From positions 1 through 64,000 of the forward strand of contig CANLUL010000003.1 of the NCBI GenBank assembly GCA_947494305.1: 64,000 nt of DNA. Direction: 5' to 3'. The notes beneath the pieces are model-generated. The model worked only from the letters and a program-made list of their open reading frames with translations. It was not told the DNA's origin and made no database searches. Origin of the DNA: an uncultured Sphingomonadaceae bacterium. Its GTDB lineage: Bacteria; Pseudomonadota; Alphaproteobacteria; Sphingomonadales; Sphingomonadaceae. The position numbers were made by a program, and so were the translations under genes. Positions 1 to 9,063 of the stretch are shown one piece after another (position 1 is the first letter of the stretch; every line of letters begins with the position of its first letter).

Positions 1-71
1 AGGCTTTCGAACGCCCAAAACCTCCATACCTTTCAAGGTCTTAGGTGATATTTCCACTCACAAAAGCAATA

Positions 72-148
<77 letters not shown>

Positions 149-267
149 CAAGTTCGCAGGTCTCCAACCTGCGTAGGCGACAGCGCTTAGCAGCGTAGGT
201 TCTGCTTTACCAAATATTTTTTGCCAAAGTTGAAATCAGAATAGTTCGGCTTAAATCAGCAACGATG

Positions 268-687
268 TTAGCTTTCCTCCTTGTCCCGCCGGGTTTTTTT
301 AATTTCCTGAAACTGTCCTAAACCGCAAGCGCTGCGTTCTTCTATCCGGCCTGCGGTTTGATCAAGAACGCGAATAATGTCTACGCTGCACAGATTATTT
401 GTCGAGGTTCGGTATGAGAAGGCTTCCTCAAAGGCTAGTCCACTGCATTTATGTGGAAGCCTATTCCGGTAAATCTTACCACCGCGCATCTTGAAGTCGA
501 TTGTGCTGTTATCGATTACATCCGTCGACCGAATTTGCGAACGACGGACACAGCTTTTGGGTTCGCCAACGGTTTTGATGATGTATTTGTCATCTTTTGA
601 GGATTTTTTGCCAGCTTCTACTTGGGTCAGGCCAAAGCCGCCTGCAACCAACGCAGAACCAATAAGTACGGGAGCCAATAATTTCAT
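268..687 (-). CDS. Small secreted protein of unknown function (DUF6491-like pattern)
   Basis: This 139-residue protein starts with a signal peptide (KLLAPVLIGSALVAGG) ending near the VEA-G junction, so it is probably periplasmic. The mature part has four cysteines in a spaced pattern (CVRR, KCSGL, LCSVD, ACGLGQF) around a segment reading IDFKMRGGKIYRNRLP. That layout recalls the DUF6491 family of small exported proteobacterial proteins, a resemblance I recall rather than tested. The ATG has an AGGAGAG ribosome-binding site just upstream. The gene stands alone between tRNA-Arg and nth, in the same direction as both. No enzymatic motif is visible, so no function is proposed. The cysteines could form disulfides. 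Confidence 0.75.
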   Translation of the reverse strand: MKLLAPVLIGSALVAGGFGLTQVEAGKKSSKDDKYIIKTVGEPKSCVRRSQIRSTDVIDNSTIDFKMRGGKIYRNRLPHKCSGLAFEEAFSYRTSTNNLCSVDIIRVLDQTAGRIEERSACGLGQFQEIKKTRRDKEES

Positions 688-785
688 CTCACTCTCCTAG
701 TCTGTCCAATCTCCATCAGATTCGCTTACTATATGTATTTCGAAATTTCACCAAGCTGAACGGGGTTTGAGGATAGGATATGTAC

Positions 786-1427
786 CTAGTCAGGCGCAGG
801 CGTTTTCTTTTTGAAGCGGCAAAGGTCGGCAACGGGGCAGCGCCAACATTCGGGTTTGCGCGCTTTGCAAATATAGCGCCCATGCAGGATCAACCAGTGA
901 TGCGCGCCAACACGAAAGGGAGAGGGTGTTTGATTCTCCAGTTTCTTCTCCACCGCCAATACGGTTTTACCAGGAGCTAAGCCTGTGCGATTGCCAACAC
1001 GGAATATATGCGTATCGACCGCAAAAGTTTCTGCGCCAAAGGCACAGTTCATCACTACATTGGCGGTCTTTCGTCCTACGCCTGGCAACTTTACCAGCGC
1101 ATCGCGATCGGCAGGAACCTCGCCGCCATAATCGGCGAGCAACATCTCCGACAACGCAATCACGTTTTTGGCTTTGGTGTTGTAAAGACCGATCGTCTTG
1201 ATGTGCTCTTTAAGACCCTCGAGACCCAAATCCACCATCTGTTGCGGCTTTGTAACTTTGGAAAATAATGCCTTTGTCGCCTTGTTCACGCCGATATCGG
1301 TGGATTGTGCAGACAACGCCACCGCGACAACCAGTTGATAGGTATTACCCCAATTCAGCTCGGTTTCCGGATCAGGATTGTCCGCAGCAAGGCGGGAATA
1401 AAATTCGAAGATATCGTCTTTTTTCAT
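786..1427 (-). CDS. nth: Endonuclease III, base-excision repair DNA glycosylase/AP lyase
   Basis: The enzyme removes oxidised pyrimidines from DNA and nicks the abasic site. At 213 residues it has the usual length. The helix-hairpin-helix LPGVGRKTANVV (about residues 114-125) contains the catalytic lysine, and VDTHIFRVGNR supplies the catalytic aspartate. The C-terminal 4Fe-4S cluster ligands are present as C-x6-C-x2-C-x5-C (ICKARKPECWRCPVADLC). The start MKKDDIFEFY is the natural family start. In sphingomonads nth is often close to dapB. Here about 7.6 kb of other genes separate them. A perfect 11-pair hairpin lies upstream at 1517-1552. Confidence 0.97.
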   Translation of the reverse strand: MKKDDIFEFYSRLAADNPDPETELNWGNTYQLVVAVALSAQSTDIGVNKATKALFSKVTKPQQMVDLGLEGLKEHIKTIGLYNTKAKNVIALSEMLLADYGGEVPADRDALVKLPGVGRKTANVVMNCAFGAETFAVDTHIFRVGNRTGLAPGKTVLAVEKKLENQTPSPFRVGAHHWLILHGRYICKARKPECWRCPVADLCRFKKKTPAPD

Positions 1428-1516
1428 AGGATTGATTATGGCTGTTCAGTGGCGAAAATACAATCACTTGAACTTGGTAAGAACGTAGTTTTGGATCACA
1501 ATCTACTCTGGTAGTG

Positions 1517-1552
1517 GGCGGATTGGGAAGGGACCAACCAACCCAATCCGCC
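1517..1552. repeat. Intergenic inverted repeat, possible weak terminator
   Basis: GGCGGATTGGG (1517-1527) pairs perfectly with CCCAATCCGCC (1542-1552) around a 14-base loop. It lies in the gap between the end of the DUF3604 gene and the start of nth, so it could stop or slow transcription between them. Neither side has a run of T, so it is not a textbook intrinsic terminator. Nothing else was recognised in 1428-1719. Confidence 0.5.
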
Positions 1553-1719
1553 TGATTTGAATGCCCCCAGCGTGCTGGGCGTTGAATTGGCATTGTGTGG
1601 GAACAATGGCGCCAATTCGAAACCAAGCTATCATACCGGCTCTTCAATCCTTACTTGGAACGGTCGGTATCGGTCTCGCTTAAGCCCTGAACTGACAAAT
1701 TATCTGTTCGCCAATCTGG

Positions 1720-3623
1720 TCAGGCTTTTGGTCGATACCAAATCGGCGAAGAATAGGCGCGTTCTTGCTGGACCTTCACCACATCATCAGGCAGTTTTAT
1801 GCCGAATTTCAATGCATCGTAAATCGGCCAAGTAGGTGTTGGAATTTCCAAGACTCTCACATAATAGAATGCATTTTGTGTGGCATCAAATTCAGGGTCT
1901 TGCCACCAAGTCGTTAGCTCGGGCGCACCGGCACTATTGTCCCAAGTGCCGTTGGTTATATCCACGCTATTAGAAACTGGCGTAAGTCGGCCTTCATTGT
2001 TCATGGATCTTTGACCCGGGTTGCTCCAGCTAACGTTATAGACGTTCTCGTGCGTATCACCTTCGGCATCGATCCAACCTTTGACTATTTGGATGCGGTC
2101 GAGGCTGGCATTTTCCGGATCCATCAGGGCACTGACTAAGAAGCTTGGTGCATTGCTGTCGCCGGCCTGGCCCGATAGCTCACCGCCCATCGGCACGCCT
2201 TTGGTATAACCGGCTTTGACCAGATTACGGGTGTCGTTCTTAGAAAAATCAAAACCGTCAAAGAACCGCACCTGCATACGTGGTCCGGTTGTTGCGTATA
2301 CTTCGCGGCGCATCATCGCATCGAAAATCGCCTCCCGCGTGTTGCTGGTCGCCCACACGGCTGCGTATCCGCTCGATAGATAATGCCAGCCGATCCGACC
2401 TTTTTTGGCGCCAAGCAAAGATAGCGTCGACGCGCGTTTTTCGTTGTTCAGTTCTAACCCACTATGTTTGCCGAAGAAATTATCCTCGTCAGCGGTGGCG
2501 AGCGATGTGTGGCTATCTGTCGAACCGATCATGCCAAGTTGAAATGGATCGGAGCCGAATTTGACGGTCAGCTGGAGCCCGCGTTTTAGCGCTTCACGAA
2601 CATAGGAACCGCCATAGCTTTCCGGCGGGGTATCTTTCGCACAAATCAGGTTGCACCGATCCCAGCCTGTGTTTCCAAAACCGGCGAATTCGTCATTGGG
2701 TGAGAGAAATGGATGCGCTTCGCTGTCACCCTTGATTTGAGTGACTTCGACAATGGGTTCCCGCTTCGCGCGCGTTTTGACATAGGCCTCATCAAGCGGG
2801 CTGCCATCAAATTTGTTCATCGCAAACATACGGCCGTCGGAAATGTTACTGTTATGCGGAATGGCCAGCACCTGGCCGCCGGTTCTCTCTTCATAGGCAT
2901 TCATATAGGCCCAGAGCATCTCCGGATCTGGCTTGCCGAACGCGCTGAAGGGCAGTGTATTGCCCATTTTATCCGGAGCATCACGGAACATCACTACGCG
3001 GTGCAGATTGTCCCCCCCGGTCCCGGCGTATATTCAAATCCCATGAATGCCGTAAATTTTCCGGGTTCATTATATTGCTCGACGATTTTTCCATGCTTTG
3101 CCCATAGATCAGTGGTTCGCCTTTTTGATGTTTCAGGATCGAGCAAGCCATCAGGCAGGGTTCCCTTGCCCGCTCGATCAATAATTTCTGCGGTGGCGCG
3201 GAGGCCAGCATTGGAATTCGGATCATCATCATTGAACATATCATGCCATTTCAGCAATAACTCCTTACCTAGTAATTCGGCACGCGGCGTATCTGCGATT
3301 TCCTTGGTTGCGCCCATGGCTCCGGCGTGGTCGGCGATAACCAGAAAGTCGAGCGGGCGCGCGAGTTTGGCTTTCGCGCCTTTGGTTGCTGTCACTTCTT
3401 CGCCGCGGGCAAATCGGAGGGCGGATTCAGAGTTCAGCCTATTCCCAAAGCCAAAAGCATCACCGCTATTGTCGGTGTGGAGATGGGTATCGCCCCAGAA
3501 CACCTGTGTTGGATATTGAGAATCCGAGGTATTCAAACTGGCGGTATTGCTGCTTTTACCATTGGTGCATCCAGTTGCTGCCAATGCTATGATGCAGGCC
3601 GATGCTATAAGGGTTCTTCGCAT
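1720..3623 (-). pseudogene. DUF3604 lipoprotein, reading frame broken in a poly-G tract
   Basis: Two reading frames together form one DUF3604 protein of about 630 residues. The first (2994-3623, 209 residues) starts with a lipoprotein signal (ALAATGC), contains the metal-site-like FWGDTHLHTDNSGD and VIADHAGAMG, and runs to FEYTPGPGG. The second (1720-2994) resumes with MFRDAPDK and ends in SSPIWYRPKA, a typical family C-terminus. The break sits at seven G residues on the coding strand (complement of 3012-3018). An eighth G would read GGDNLHRVVMFRD, matching the family pattern. DUF3604 proteins are uncharacterised and PHP-like. The gene follows the GPH transporter by 21 bases and probably shares its transcript. 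It may be a true pseudogene, a phase-variable gene or a sequencing error. Confidence 0.85.
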
Positions 3624-3644
3624 AAACTCTCTCCAAATCTGTAT

Positions 3645-5147
3645 TTATGTACCTGATTGGGCATCAACCTCTTCAGGTACCTGCTTTGTGCTCAATTCAT
3701 CCAATATGCGATTATGTTCCGCGCGAGTGAGCCGGTATCTTACGTAAAACGCCAGTGAAACTAACGCAGCAGCGGCCATAATCGGCCCGGACATAACGCC
3801 CAGTCGCCAAACTACATCACTATCTACCTCACCGGGAACAGCTTCGAACGGCAGAACAATGAACAGATCCAGACTGATGCCAGCGATAAAATGACCAGCG
3901 GAATTCGACGCCTTTGCGAAAAAGGCACGAGCGGAGAAAATCAGGCCCTCTTGCCGCAATCCAGTAAAAAGCTCGTTCTGGTCTGAGATATCGCCCAGCA
4001 TCGATAGGATCGCAACCAGCCCGATTGCAAATCCAAGTGCAGCGCACATCACGCTGGCCACCAGCAAAGGCATCAGCATTTCTGATTCATTGGCAGGCAT
4101 CAATCCCAGCAACCGCAGATCTATAGGTAGTTGCACGAATATAATGAGGGCAAGAAGCCCACCCAAGACAACAAATTTCCGTTCAAACCGTTTCATCAAT
4201 AGTGGCGATAATGCTGCACCCAATATAATGGCTGGAACCGTTGCTAGCCCGAACCAACGTATCTTTTCTGGAGGTAGTTCCCAAAAATATGTGTACACGA
4301 AAACTTGTAATGTCTCATTCATGCCCACAGAGATCATGAGGAAAAAATAACCCACCATGATGAAAGCATAGTTCGGGTTTTTCAGAGCACCCAACAGATC
4401 TTTGTAAAAACCGGTCAGGGATAAGCGTTCCTGTCCCTCTGGCGGTTTGCTGAGATGTGAGATGCGATTCTTTGTACCCACGGCACTTAGAAAAATAGAG
4501 ATGAGTACTATGCTGCAAGCGGTCATCACAACGGGTCCATAGGCGGATGCATCAAGATGCTTAGGGACTATTGTGCCATCAGCGAGTACGGATTCCCCAG
4601 CGAGGAAAAATCCCCAAGCCGTGAACGCAAACAGCGCTCCTGAGGCATATCCAAACACCGAATTGATGCTAAACAATTTTGATCGATCATTGGCATCTTT
4701 TGTGAGCTCCCCACCGAGTGCAAAATGGGGTATGGTGTAGAGTGTCAAAAATAACCGCGCCAAAACAGTCCAACACATTAGCCAGATGAATAATCCAGTC
4801 TGATTAGGGTTTCCCGTTGCACCGCCGCTCAGCATTTCGGGTGGACTGAAGATGAGGTAGAGCGAAATCGCTAGCGGGATGGGGGCAGCGAACAAGAACG
4901 GATGACGACGACCCAATCGCGAACGCCATCGGTCTGAAATCATTCCAACTATCGGATCGGAAATTGCGTCACCCAAGATTGCAAGCATTATCGCTGTGCC
5001 AATGAGTGAATTGGAAAGACCGATGGCTTGATTATAGTATATTGAGATGAATGTGTTGAACATGCCGAGGAAGACAATCTCCCCCATTGATCCAATGCCA
5101 AAGGCAACTTTTGTCAAAATGGGCAATTTTTGACGAATATCGTTCAT
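3645..5147 (-). CDS. GPH/MelB-type MFS transporter
   Basis: This 500-residue inner-membrane transporter has about twelve hydrophobic segments. The N-terminal region carries the glycoside-pentoside-hexuronide:cation symporter signature, GDAISDPIVGMISDR followed by RSRLGRRHPFLF (about residues 58-86). Family members move sugars or other organic solutes with a cation; the substrate cannot be read from sequence. A GAGGAGA ribosome-binding site precedes the ATG. It is divergent from the glutathione S-transferase gene, and the 78-base gap holds an operator-like inverted repeat. It lies 21 bases upstream of the DUF3604 gene, suggesting uptake linked to that cluster's catabolism. Confidence 0.9.
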   Translation of the reverse strand: MNDIRQKLPILTKVAFGIGSMGEIVFLGMFNTFISIYYNQAIGLSNSLIGTAIMLAILGDAISDPIVGMISDRWRSRLGRRHPFLFAAPIPLAISLYLIFSPPEMLSGGATGNPNQTGLFIWLMCWTVLARLFLTLYTIPHFALGGELTKDANDRSKLFSINSVFGYASGALFAFTAWGFFLAGESVLADGTIVPKHLDASAYGPVVMTACSIVLISIFLSAVGTKNRISHLSKPPEGQERLSLTGFYKDLLGALKNPNYAFIMVGYFFLMISVGMNETLQVFVYTYFWELPPEKIRWFGLATVPAIILGAALSPLLMKRFERKFVVLGGLLALIIFVQLPIDLRLLGLMPANESEMLMPLLVASVMCAALGFAIGLVAILSMLGDISDQNELFTGLRQEGLIFSARAFFAKASNSAGHFIAGISLDLFIVLPFEAVPGEVDSDVVWRLGVMSGPIMAAAALVSLAFYVRYRLTRAEHNRILDELSTKQVPEEVDAQSGT

Positions 5148-5173
5148 TTTCAGCCCGTTCTCCTCTAAGGTGA

Positions 5174-5194
5174 TATTATACAGTATTTATAATA
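5174..5194. promoter_or_regulatory. Operator-like inverted repeat TATTATA-N7-TATAATA
   Basis: The arms TATTATA and TATAATA are perfect inverted repeats with a seven-base spacer. The site lies between the divergent transporter and glutathione S-transferase genes, 27-47 bases from one start and 32-52 from the other, where it would overlap both promoters. A near copy with the same spacing is at 7885-7905 upstream of the amidohydrolase. A TetR-family gene lies inside the cluster. That it binds this repeat is inference, and AT-rich promoter elements could give a similar look. Confidence 0.45.
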
Positions 5195-5225
5195 ATGAAA
5201 CCGCTAATATGACCGGGAACAAGTA

Positions 5226-5867
5226 ATGAAACTATACCATCAGGACGGCGCGCCCAACCCACGTAGGGTGAAAATTTTTGCGGCTGAAAAAGGCATCGAT
5301 CTCGAATTTGTGCAAGTTACAATGTTAAAGCGAGAGCATAAAACACCCGAGTTTCTCAAGAAGAACCCGAGCGGGAAAATTCCGGTGCTCGAGCTTGATG
5401 ACGGACGCTGCATTCCAGAGTCAGTGGCGATATGTCGCTATCTGGAAGCGATCGAGCCAGAACCCAATTTATTTGGCTGCGATTCCTATGAGCTTGCCTA
5501 TATTGAAGCACGCAATCGTCAAATAGAATTTGAGTATTGGCGGGAAATTGGAATCTCATGGGTCAATGGTCCGATCGTAGGACAATTGGGAATTGTGAAG
5601 CAGGTTCCTGAAGCCAAAGAGTTGAGCGATGAGAACACCCGTCACTATTACAAACGCCTCGATCAAGAATTCGCGTCATCCCCCTATGTCGCGGGAGATC
5701 GTTTTACGGTGGCGGATATCACTCTAGTAACCGGCGTTGATTTTGCGTCGACCTTGGTTGGGTTGAAACCGGATGAAAGCCTGAAAAATCTGGATCGCTG
5801 GCACAAGGAAGTTTCGTCGCGCGCCAGTTGTCAGGCCTTTAGCGCTATGCCCGGCGCATCATCATAA
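5226..5867 (+). CDS. Glutathione S-transferase family protein
   Basis: At 213 residues this is a typical cytosolic GST. The N-terminal thioredoxin-like domain (1-80) contains KKNPSGKIPVLELDDG and the glutathione-binding PESVAICRYLE (the usual ES-x-AI motif). The C-terminal all-helical domain contains the capping region FTVADITLVTGVDF. The N-terminal part resembles theta-like bacterial GSTs, which often act in the breakdown of xenobiotics or lignin-derived compounds. It is divergent from the transporter and convergent with the TetR gene (11-base gap). The probable role is glutathione conjugation or ether cleavage within the cluster's pathway. The actual substrate is unknown. Confidence 0.92.
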   Translation: MKLYHQDGAPNPRRVKIFAAEKGIDLEFVQVTMLKREHKTPEFLKKNPSGKIPVLELDDGRCIPESVAICRYLEAIEPEPNLFGCDSYELAYIEARNRQIEFEYWREIGISWVNGPIVGQLGIVKQVPEAKELSDENTRHYYKRLDQEFASSPYVAGDRFTVADITLVTGVDFASTLVGLKPDESLKNLDRWHKEVSSRASCQAFSAMPGASS

Positions 5868-5877
5868 ACGCATCCCC

Positions 5878-6471
5878 TCAGTCGGATGAAATAAAGTTGG
5901 CCATCCCAGCATGAATGAATTGCAGGGCGTCTTCGATCATCCTCTTGCGATTACCACCATGAAGCCGCCAGTGAAGGGCGGCGGCTTGTGATACACCAGA
6001 AGCAAAAACCGTCATTTTTGCGGCCTGTCCGCGCTTAACGGGATAGAATTCCATCAAGCGGTCCACTAGCAGTTCGCCGACGCCCAGTGTATCCGTCATA
6101 TTGGTTGGGTGCAGAGAGGCTTCAATATCCGGCTGGCTTCGCAATATAGAGACAATGTTGCCGTTCGCCCCTTCATCAAAATTCGATGTAACCGCGATCC
6201 GGACAACATCTTCATATTTTTCTGCTTGTTCCAGTTTCAACTTGATATCACCATAAAATCGGATCAATTCGCGTCCAAGCAGTTCCTGTAATAACGAAAG
6301 CCGGGTATCAAAATATTTGTAGATCAGGGGGTTGCTGACTTTTGCCTCTGTAGCCACTGCTTCCATAGTCAGCGAAGCAAATCCTCGTGACAAGATGATA
6401 TCCCGCGCACTATCGAGCAATTGATTGCGTCGTTCCTTGGGAGCAAGGCGGAGGCGTTTTTCCTTAATCAT
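5878..6471 (-). CDS. TetR/AcrR-family transcriptional regulator
   Basis: This 197-residue protein has the TetR N-terminal DNA-binding domain: a helix from RNQLLDSARDIILSRGFASLTMEAVA, then the helix-turn-helix EAKVSNPLIYKYFDTRLSLLQELLG (about residues 14-67). The C-terminal ligand-binding and dimerisation region is diverged, as is usual. It lies between the GST gene and the amidohydrolase gene and is the obvious candidate local repressor. Two operator-like repeats (5174-5194, 7885-7905) sit at the cluster's other promoters, and a different inverted repeat (6503-6533) lies 32-62 bases upstream of its own start. The inducer is unknown. Confidence 0.92.
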   Translation of the reverse strand: MIKEKRLRLAPKERRNQLLDSARDIILSRGFASLTMEAVATEAKVSNPLIYKYFDTRLSLLQELLGRELIRFYGDIKLKLEQAEKYEDVVRIAVTSNFDEGANGNIVSILRSQPDIEASLHPTNMTDTLGVGELLVDRLMEFYPVKRGQAAKMTVFASGVSQAAALHWRLHGGNRKRMIEDALQFIHAGMANFISSD

Positions 6472-6502
6472 GGATAGTGAATAAACCTAGCGGAGTGATA
6501 AA

Positions 6503-6533
6503 CAACCGGTAAATCACCATGCGGTTGATCAAC
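6503..6533. promoter_or_regulatory. Inverted repeats upstream of tetR
   Basis: CAACCG (6503-6508) is matched by CGGTTG (6522-6527) across 13 bases, and an overlapping perfect palindrome GTTGATCAAC occupies 6524-6533. They lie 32-62 bases upstream of the TetR start codon, where an autoregulatory operator is expected. The sequence does not resemble the AT-rich repeats at the other promoters of the cluster. Confidence 0.35.
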
Positions 6534-6564
6534 TTTGGGGGCCCCGGCGTTCATGGTCATCAAC

Positions 6565-6604
6565 CAAAAGAGAACGCGCTTGGGATTGGGGTCCAAAAGC
6601 GTTC
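6565..6604 (-). terminator. Possible terminator after the amidohydrolase gene
   Basis: On the reverse strand GAACGC pairs with GCGTTC, with an imperfect inner extension (TTGG against CCAA), and the stem is followed by TCTTTT. It begins 38 bases past the amidohydrolase stop codon and precedes the tetR promoter region, so it would separate the two transcripts. The stem is imperfect. Confidence 0.4.
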
Positions 6605-6641
6605 AGGGAAAATTTAACTGTGGGATAGAGAAAATTCGCTG

Positions 6642-7841
6642 TTAGAGCCCCATCAAATCCTCAAAGTTCTTGCTATAAAAATGATCCAGTTCTTCCGGCG
6701 TTGCATCGACGGCGTTGAGGCTGCGCTCAAAATCGCCGAACGGGTCGCTACCACCTTCGGGATGCGGATAGTCGGTGTTGAACATCAAAATCTCTTTGCC
6801 AACGCTCCTCAGACACCAGCCAGCATCTTCAAAATGGAAAGGCGTAGCGCGCACTTGGCGCTGAACATATTCGGATGGTTTGATCGAAAGATCGCGCAGC
6901 GCTACATCAAACTTCCCCAGTTCCTTCACGCCGATATCCAGATTTTGCATCATGGCCGGGATCCAGTTGGCGCCCAGTTCAATCAGACCGATCTTCAGAT
7001 TGGGGAAACGCTCCAATACGCCATCATATATCATACAGGTCATCCAACGCTCGATCGAATGATGCAGGACATTCACATCTTTTGGCTTGGTCGTTTCCAG
7101 ATTGAACGGACTGCCTTCCAGCACGCGCTCAACACCGGTATTCATATATTCAGACGGCATGCGAACGCCGCTACCGATGTGCAAAACGATGGGAACCTTG
7201 GCCTCTTCCAGTACAGCCCAGATTGGGTCATAACTGCGGTGCGACGGCGCCCTGCCATCGATGGCATCAGAAAACAGCCAGAAAGCCTTTATGCCAAATT
7301 CTATACCCTGTTTCGCACTTGCCAACGCTTTTTCAGGATCGTTCTGCGAGATAAAGCCAACTGGGAGCAGGCGATCATCATCCGAACAGAAATCCGCCAT
7401 GCCGCGGTTCAGAGCTTCGGTTCCTTCATAGACTACGCGTTCATCTTTCGATCGTGCGAAACGCGAAAGCGCCGCCAGCGGGAAAACAATCTGCGACTGG
7501 ATTCCCATGATGTCGAGCGCTTCGCTCCGTTCCTTCTTGTCAATCGCGCCAAAGGCCGCCCATTGATTCATCTTGGCTTTGTGGCCGAAAATATTGGATT
7601 TTAAACCTTCGGTCAGTTCCGGATTTTCTCCAGCCAGACGTTTGTCTGCCATCTCGACGATGGGTTCTATGCCCGGAAGCGATTTGGATATCAGCCCTTC
7701 AACCAAATTGTCCTTCACATATTCGCTGGCATATTGATCAAGCCAGTCAAAGGAATCGGTAATATGACTGTCGGCGTCATGGATAACCCGTCCGGCTCGA
7801 TGAGAAGCCTCTGGCACTGATTTGGTCATTGTTTCGGACAT
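6642..7841 (-). CDS. Amidohydrolase-2 family metal-dependent hydrolase/decarboxylase
   Basis: This protein of about 399 residues belongs to the amidohydrolase-related TIM-barrel family, which includes ACMSD and gamma-resorcylate decarboxylase. The N-terminal metal motif IHDADSHITD, a central barrel histidine region (VPIVLHIGSG) and the C-terminal active-site aspartate in FNTDYPHPEGG are visible. ATG 7841 is preferred over an upstream ATG because GAGAGGAAAG lies just before it. Members act on aromatic or heterocyclic carboxylates; the substrate here is unknown. It carries its own promoter region with the same inverted repeat found upstream of the GST and transporter genes, suggesting coregulation. 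Confidence 0.88.
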   Translation of the reverse strand: MSETMTKSVPEASHRAGRVIHDADSHITDSFDWLDQYASEYVKDNLVEGLISKSLPGIEPIVEMADKRLAGENPELTEGLKSNIFGHKAKMNQWAAFGAIDKKERSEALDIMGIQSQIVFPLAALSRFARSKDERVVYEGTEALNRGMADFCSDDDRLLPVGFISQNDPEKALASAKQGIEFGIKAFWLFSDAIDGRAPSHRSYDPIWAVLEEAKVPIVLHIGSGVRMPSEYMNTGVERVLEGSPFNLETTKPKDVNVLHHSIERWMTCMIYDGVLERFPNLKIGLIELGANWIPAMMQNLDIGVKELGKFDVALRDLSIKPSEYVQRQVRATPFHFEDAGWCLRSVGKEILMFNTDYPHPEGGSDPFGDFERSLNAVDATPEELDHFYSKNFEDLMGL

Positions 7842-7884
7842 GGTACTTTCCTCTCGCGCAGTCGGATATTCCAATATCGAAATT

Positions 7885-7905
7885 TATTATATATAATATA
7901 TAACA
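7885..7905. promoter_or_regulatory. Operator-like inverted repeat TATTATA-N7-TATAACA
   Basis: It sits 44-64 bases upstream of the amidohydrolase start. The left arm is identical to that of the repeat at 5174-5194, the spacer length is the same (seven bases), and the right arm differs by one base. The spacer itself reads TATAATA, so the region is very AT-rich and may also hold the -10 element. The shared geometry suggests a common regulator, with the TetR protein the natural candidate. Confidence 0.45.
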
Positions 7906-7947
7906 ATAGTCAATCTGGATATAACTACGGCACGATGAAATTGTGTC

Positions 7948-9063
7948 TCACTGGTCCGAACTCTTCCACCATTGCTCATTCGCAAAGGGTTTGTCCGCAT
8001 GCACGATTTCACCAATTTTTGGTGTTAGCAGGTCCACATTTTTGCTTGCCGCTGCCTTGATCGCCCGTTCAATCGGTTCGTCCCATTCATGAAGACCGAG
8101 ATTGAAAGTCATCCAATGCACTGGCAGCATTCTCTTCCCACCCAAATCCAGGTGAACCTTAACCGCTTCTTCGGGCGTCATATGAATATCCCGCCAGGCT
8201 TGACCTGGTCCATAGGACCCCACTTTGATGATATTCAAATCAAATGGTCTCAGGCGCTCTCCAATTTGTGCGAACAATTTAGAGTAGCCGGAATCGCCGC
8301 TGTAAAATACGTTGTGTTGCTTTCCTGAAATAGACCAAGAACTCCAATGGGTTGCTTTATAGTCTAGCAGTCCGCGGCTGGAATAATGCCGATTAGGCGT
8401 CGAAGTGATAGTTAGCTTGCCGATCCGTGCAGCCTCCCACCATTCCATTTCAACGATTTGATTGGCGGGGATATTCCAATCCTCCAAATATTGTCCCACA
8501 CCCAGCGGAACCAAGAATTTTGTACCCTGTGATGCTAGATGACGGACCGTGGCTTCATCCAGATGGTCATAGTGGTTATGCGAAATGACCACCGCATCGA
8601 TGCCTTCCAATTCTGTCAGTTCCAAGGGCGCATCATGTGTTCGCTTCGGGCCGATAAATTGAAATGGTGAAACACGCTGCGAAAGCACCGGGTCTGTTAG
8701 GATACGATGACCATCAATTTCTATCAGAACGCTGGCATGCCCCAACCAGATTGAACGCAAACCCGGTTTCGGATCATTTTGAAGTGCGGCGATCTCTAGA
8801 GACACTATCGGTACATCATTACCCGGCTCTCTTTGCTGATCCCCGAAAAATTGCTCTTGAAGATATGCTAGCCCAAGCGTGTTTTCAGCTTGGCGCTCTT
8901 CATTTACGAATGCACCATCAAGATATTGCTCGGATTTTTCGATTCGATTTTTCCGCTCTTCGGAAATATTGGTGTGAAGATACCAAGTTGTAATTCCTGC
9001 TAGGGAGGCGAAGGCGAGAAGCAAAGTTGATAGCCACTTGAGAATTTTGGGTATCTTCTTCAT
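7948..9063 (-). CDS. Membrane-anchored MBL-fold hydrolase, NAPE-PLD/UlaG-like
   Basis: This 371-residue protein starts with one hydrophobic segment (ILKWLSTLLLAFASLAGITTWYL) that probably anchors it facing the periplasm. The metallo-beta-lactamase fold follows: WLGHASVLIEIDG, the metal motif SHNHYDHLD, then TPNRHYSSRG, SGDSGY and LPVHWMTF. This arrangement resembles N-acyl-phosphatidylethanolamine phospholipase D and related bacterial lipid hydrolases, so a phospholipid or lipid amide substrate is plausible but unproven. It lies just downstream of dapB in the same direction (28-base gap) and upstream of the amidohydrolase promoter. Confidence 0.88.
   Translation of the reverse strand: MKKIPKILKWLSTLLLAFASLAGITTWYLHTNISEERKNRIEKSEQYLDGAFVNEERQAENTLGLAYLQEQFFGDQQREPGNDVPIVSLEIAALQNDPKPGLRSIWLGHASVLIEIDGHRILTDPVLSQRVSPFQFIGPKRTHDAPLELTELEGIDAVVISHNHYDHLDEATVRHLASQGTKFLVPLGVGQYLEDWNIPANQIVEMEWWEAARIGKLTITSTPNRHYSSRGLLDYKATHWSSWSISGKQHNVFYSGDSGYSKLFAQIGERLRPFDLNIIKVGSYGPGQAWRDIHMTPEEAVKVHLDLGGKRMLPVHWMTFNLGLHEWDEPIERAIKAAASKNVDLLTPKIGEIVHADKPFANEQWWKSSDQ

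Noticed and set aside
2713-3519. 268-codon forward frame opposite the DUF3604 gene
   Set aside because: It is antisense to a frame with clear family motifs and has no recognisable domain or ribosome-binding site; a shadow of the real gene.
6681-7604. 307-codon forward frame opposite the amidohydrolase gene
   Set aside because: It mirrors the amidohydrolase codon pattern and shows no protein family features.
1720-9063. Calling the catabolic cluster a mobile element
   Set aside because: No transposase, integrase, flanking repeats or tRNA target at its edges was seen; only its position suggests acquisition.
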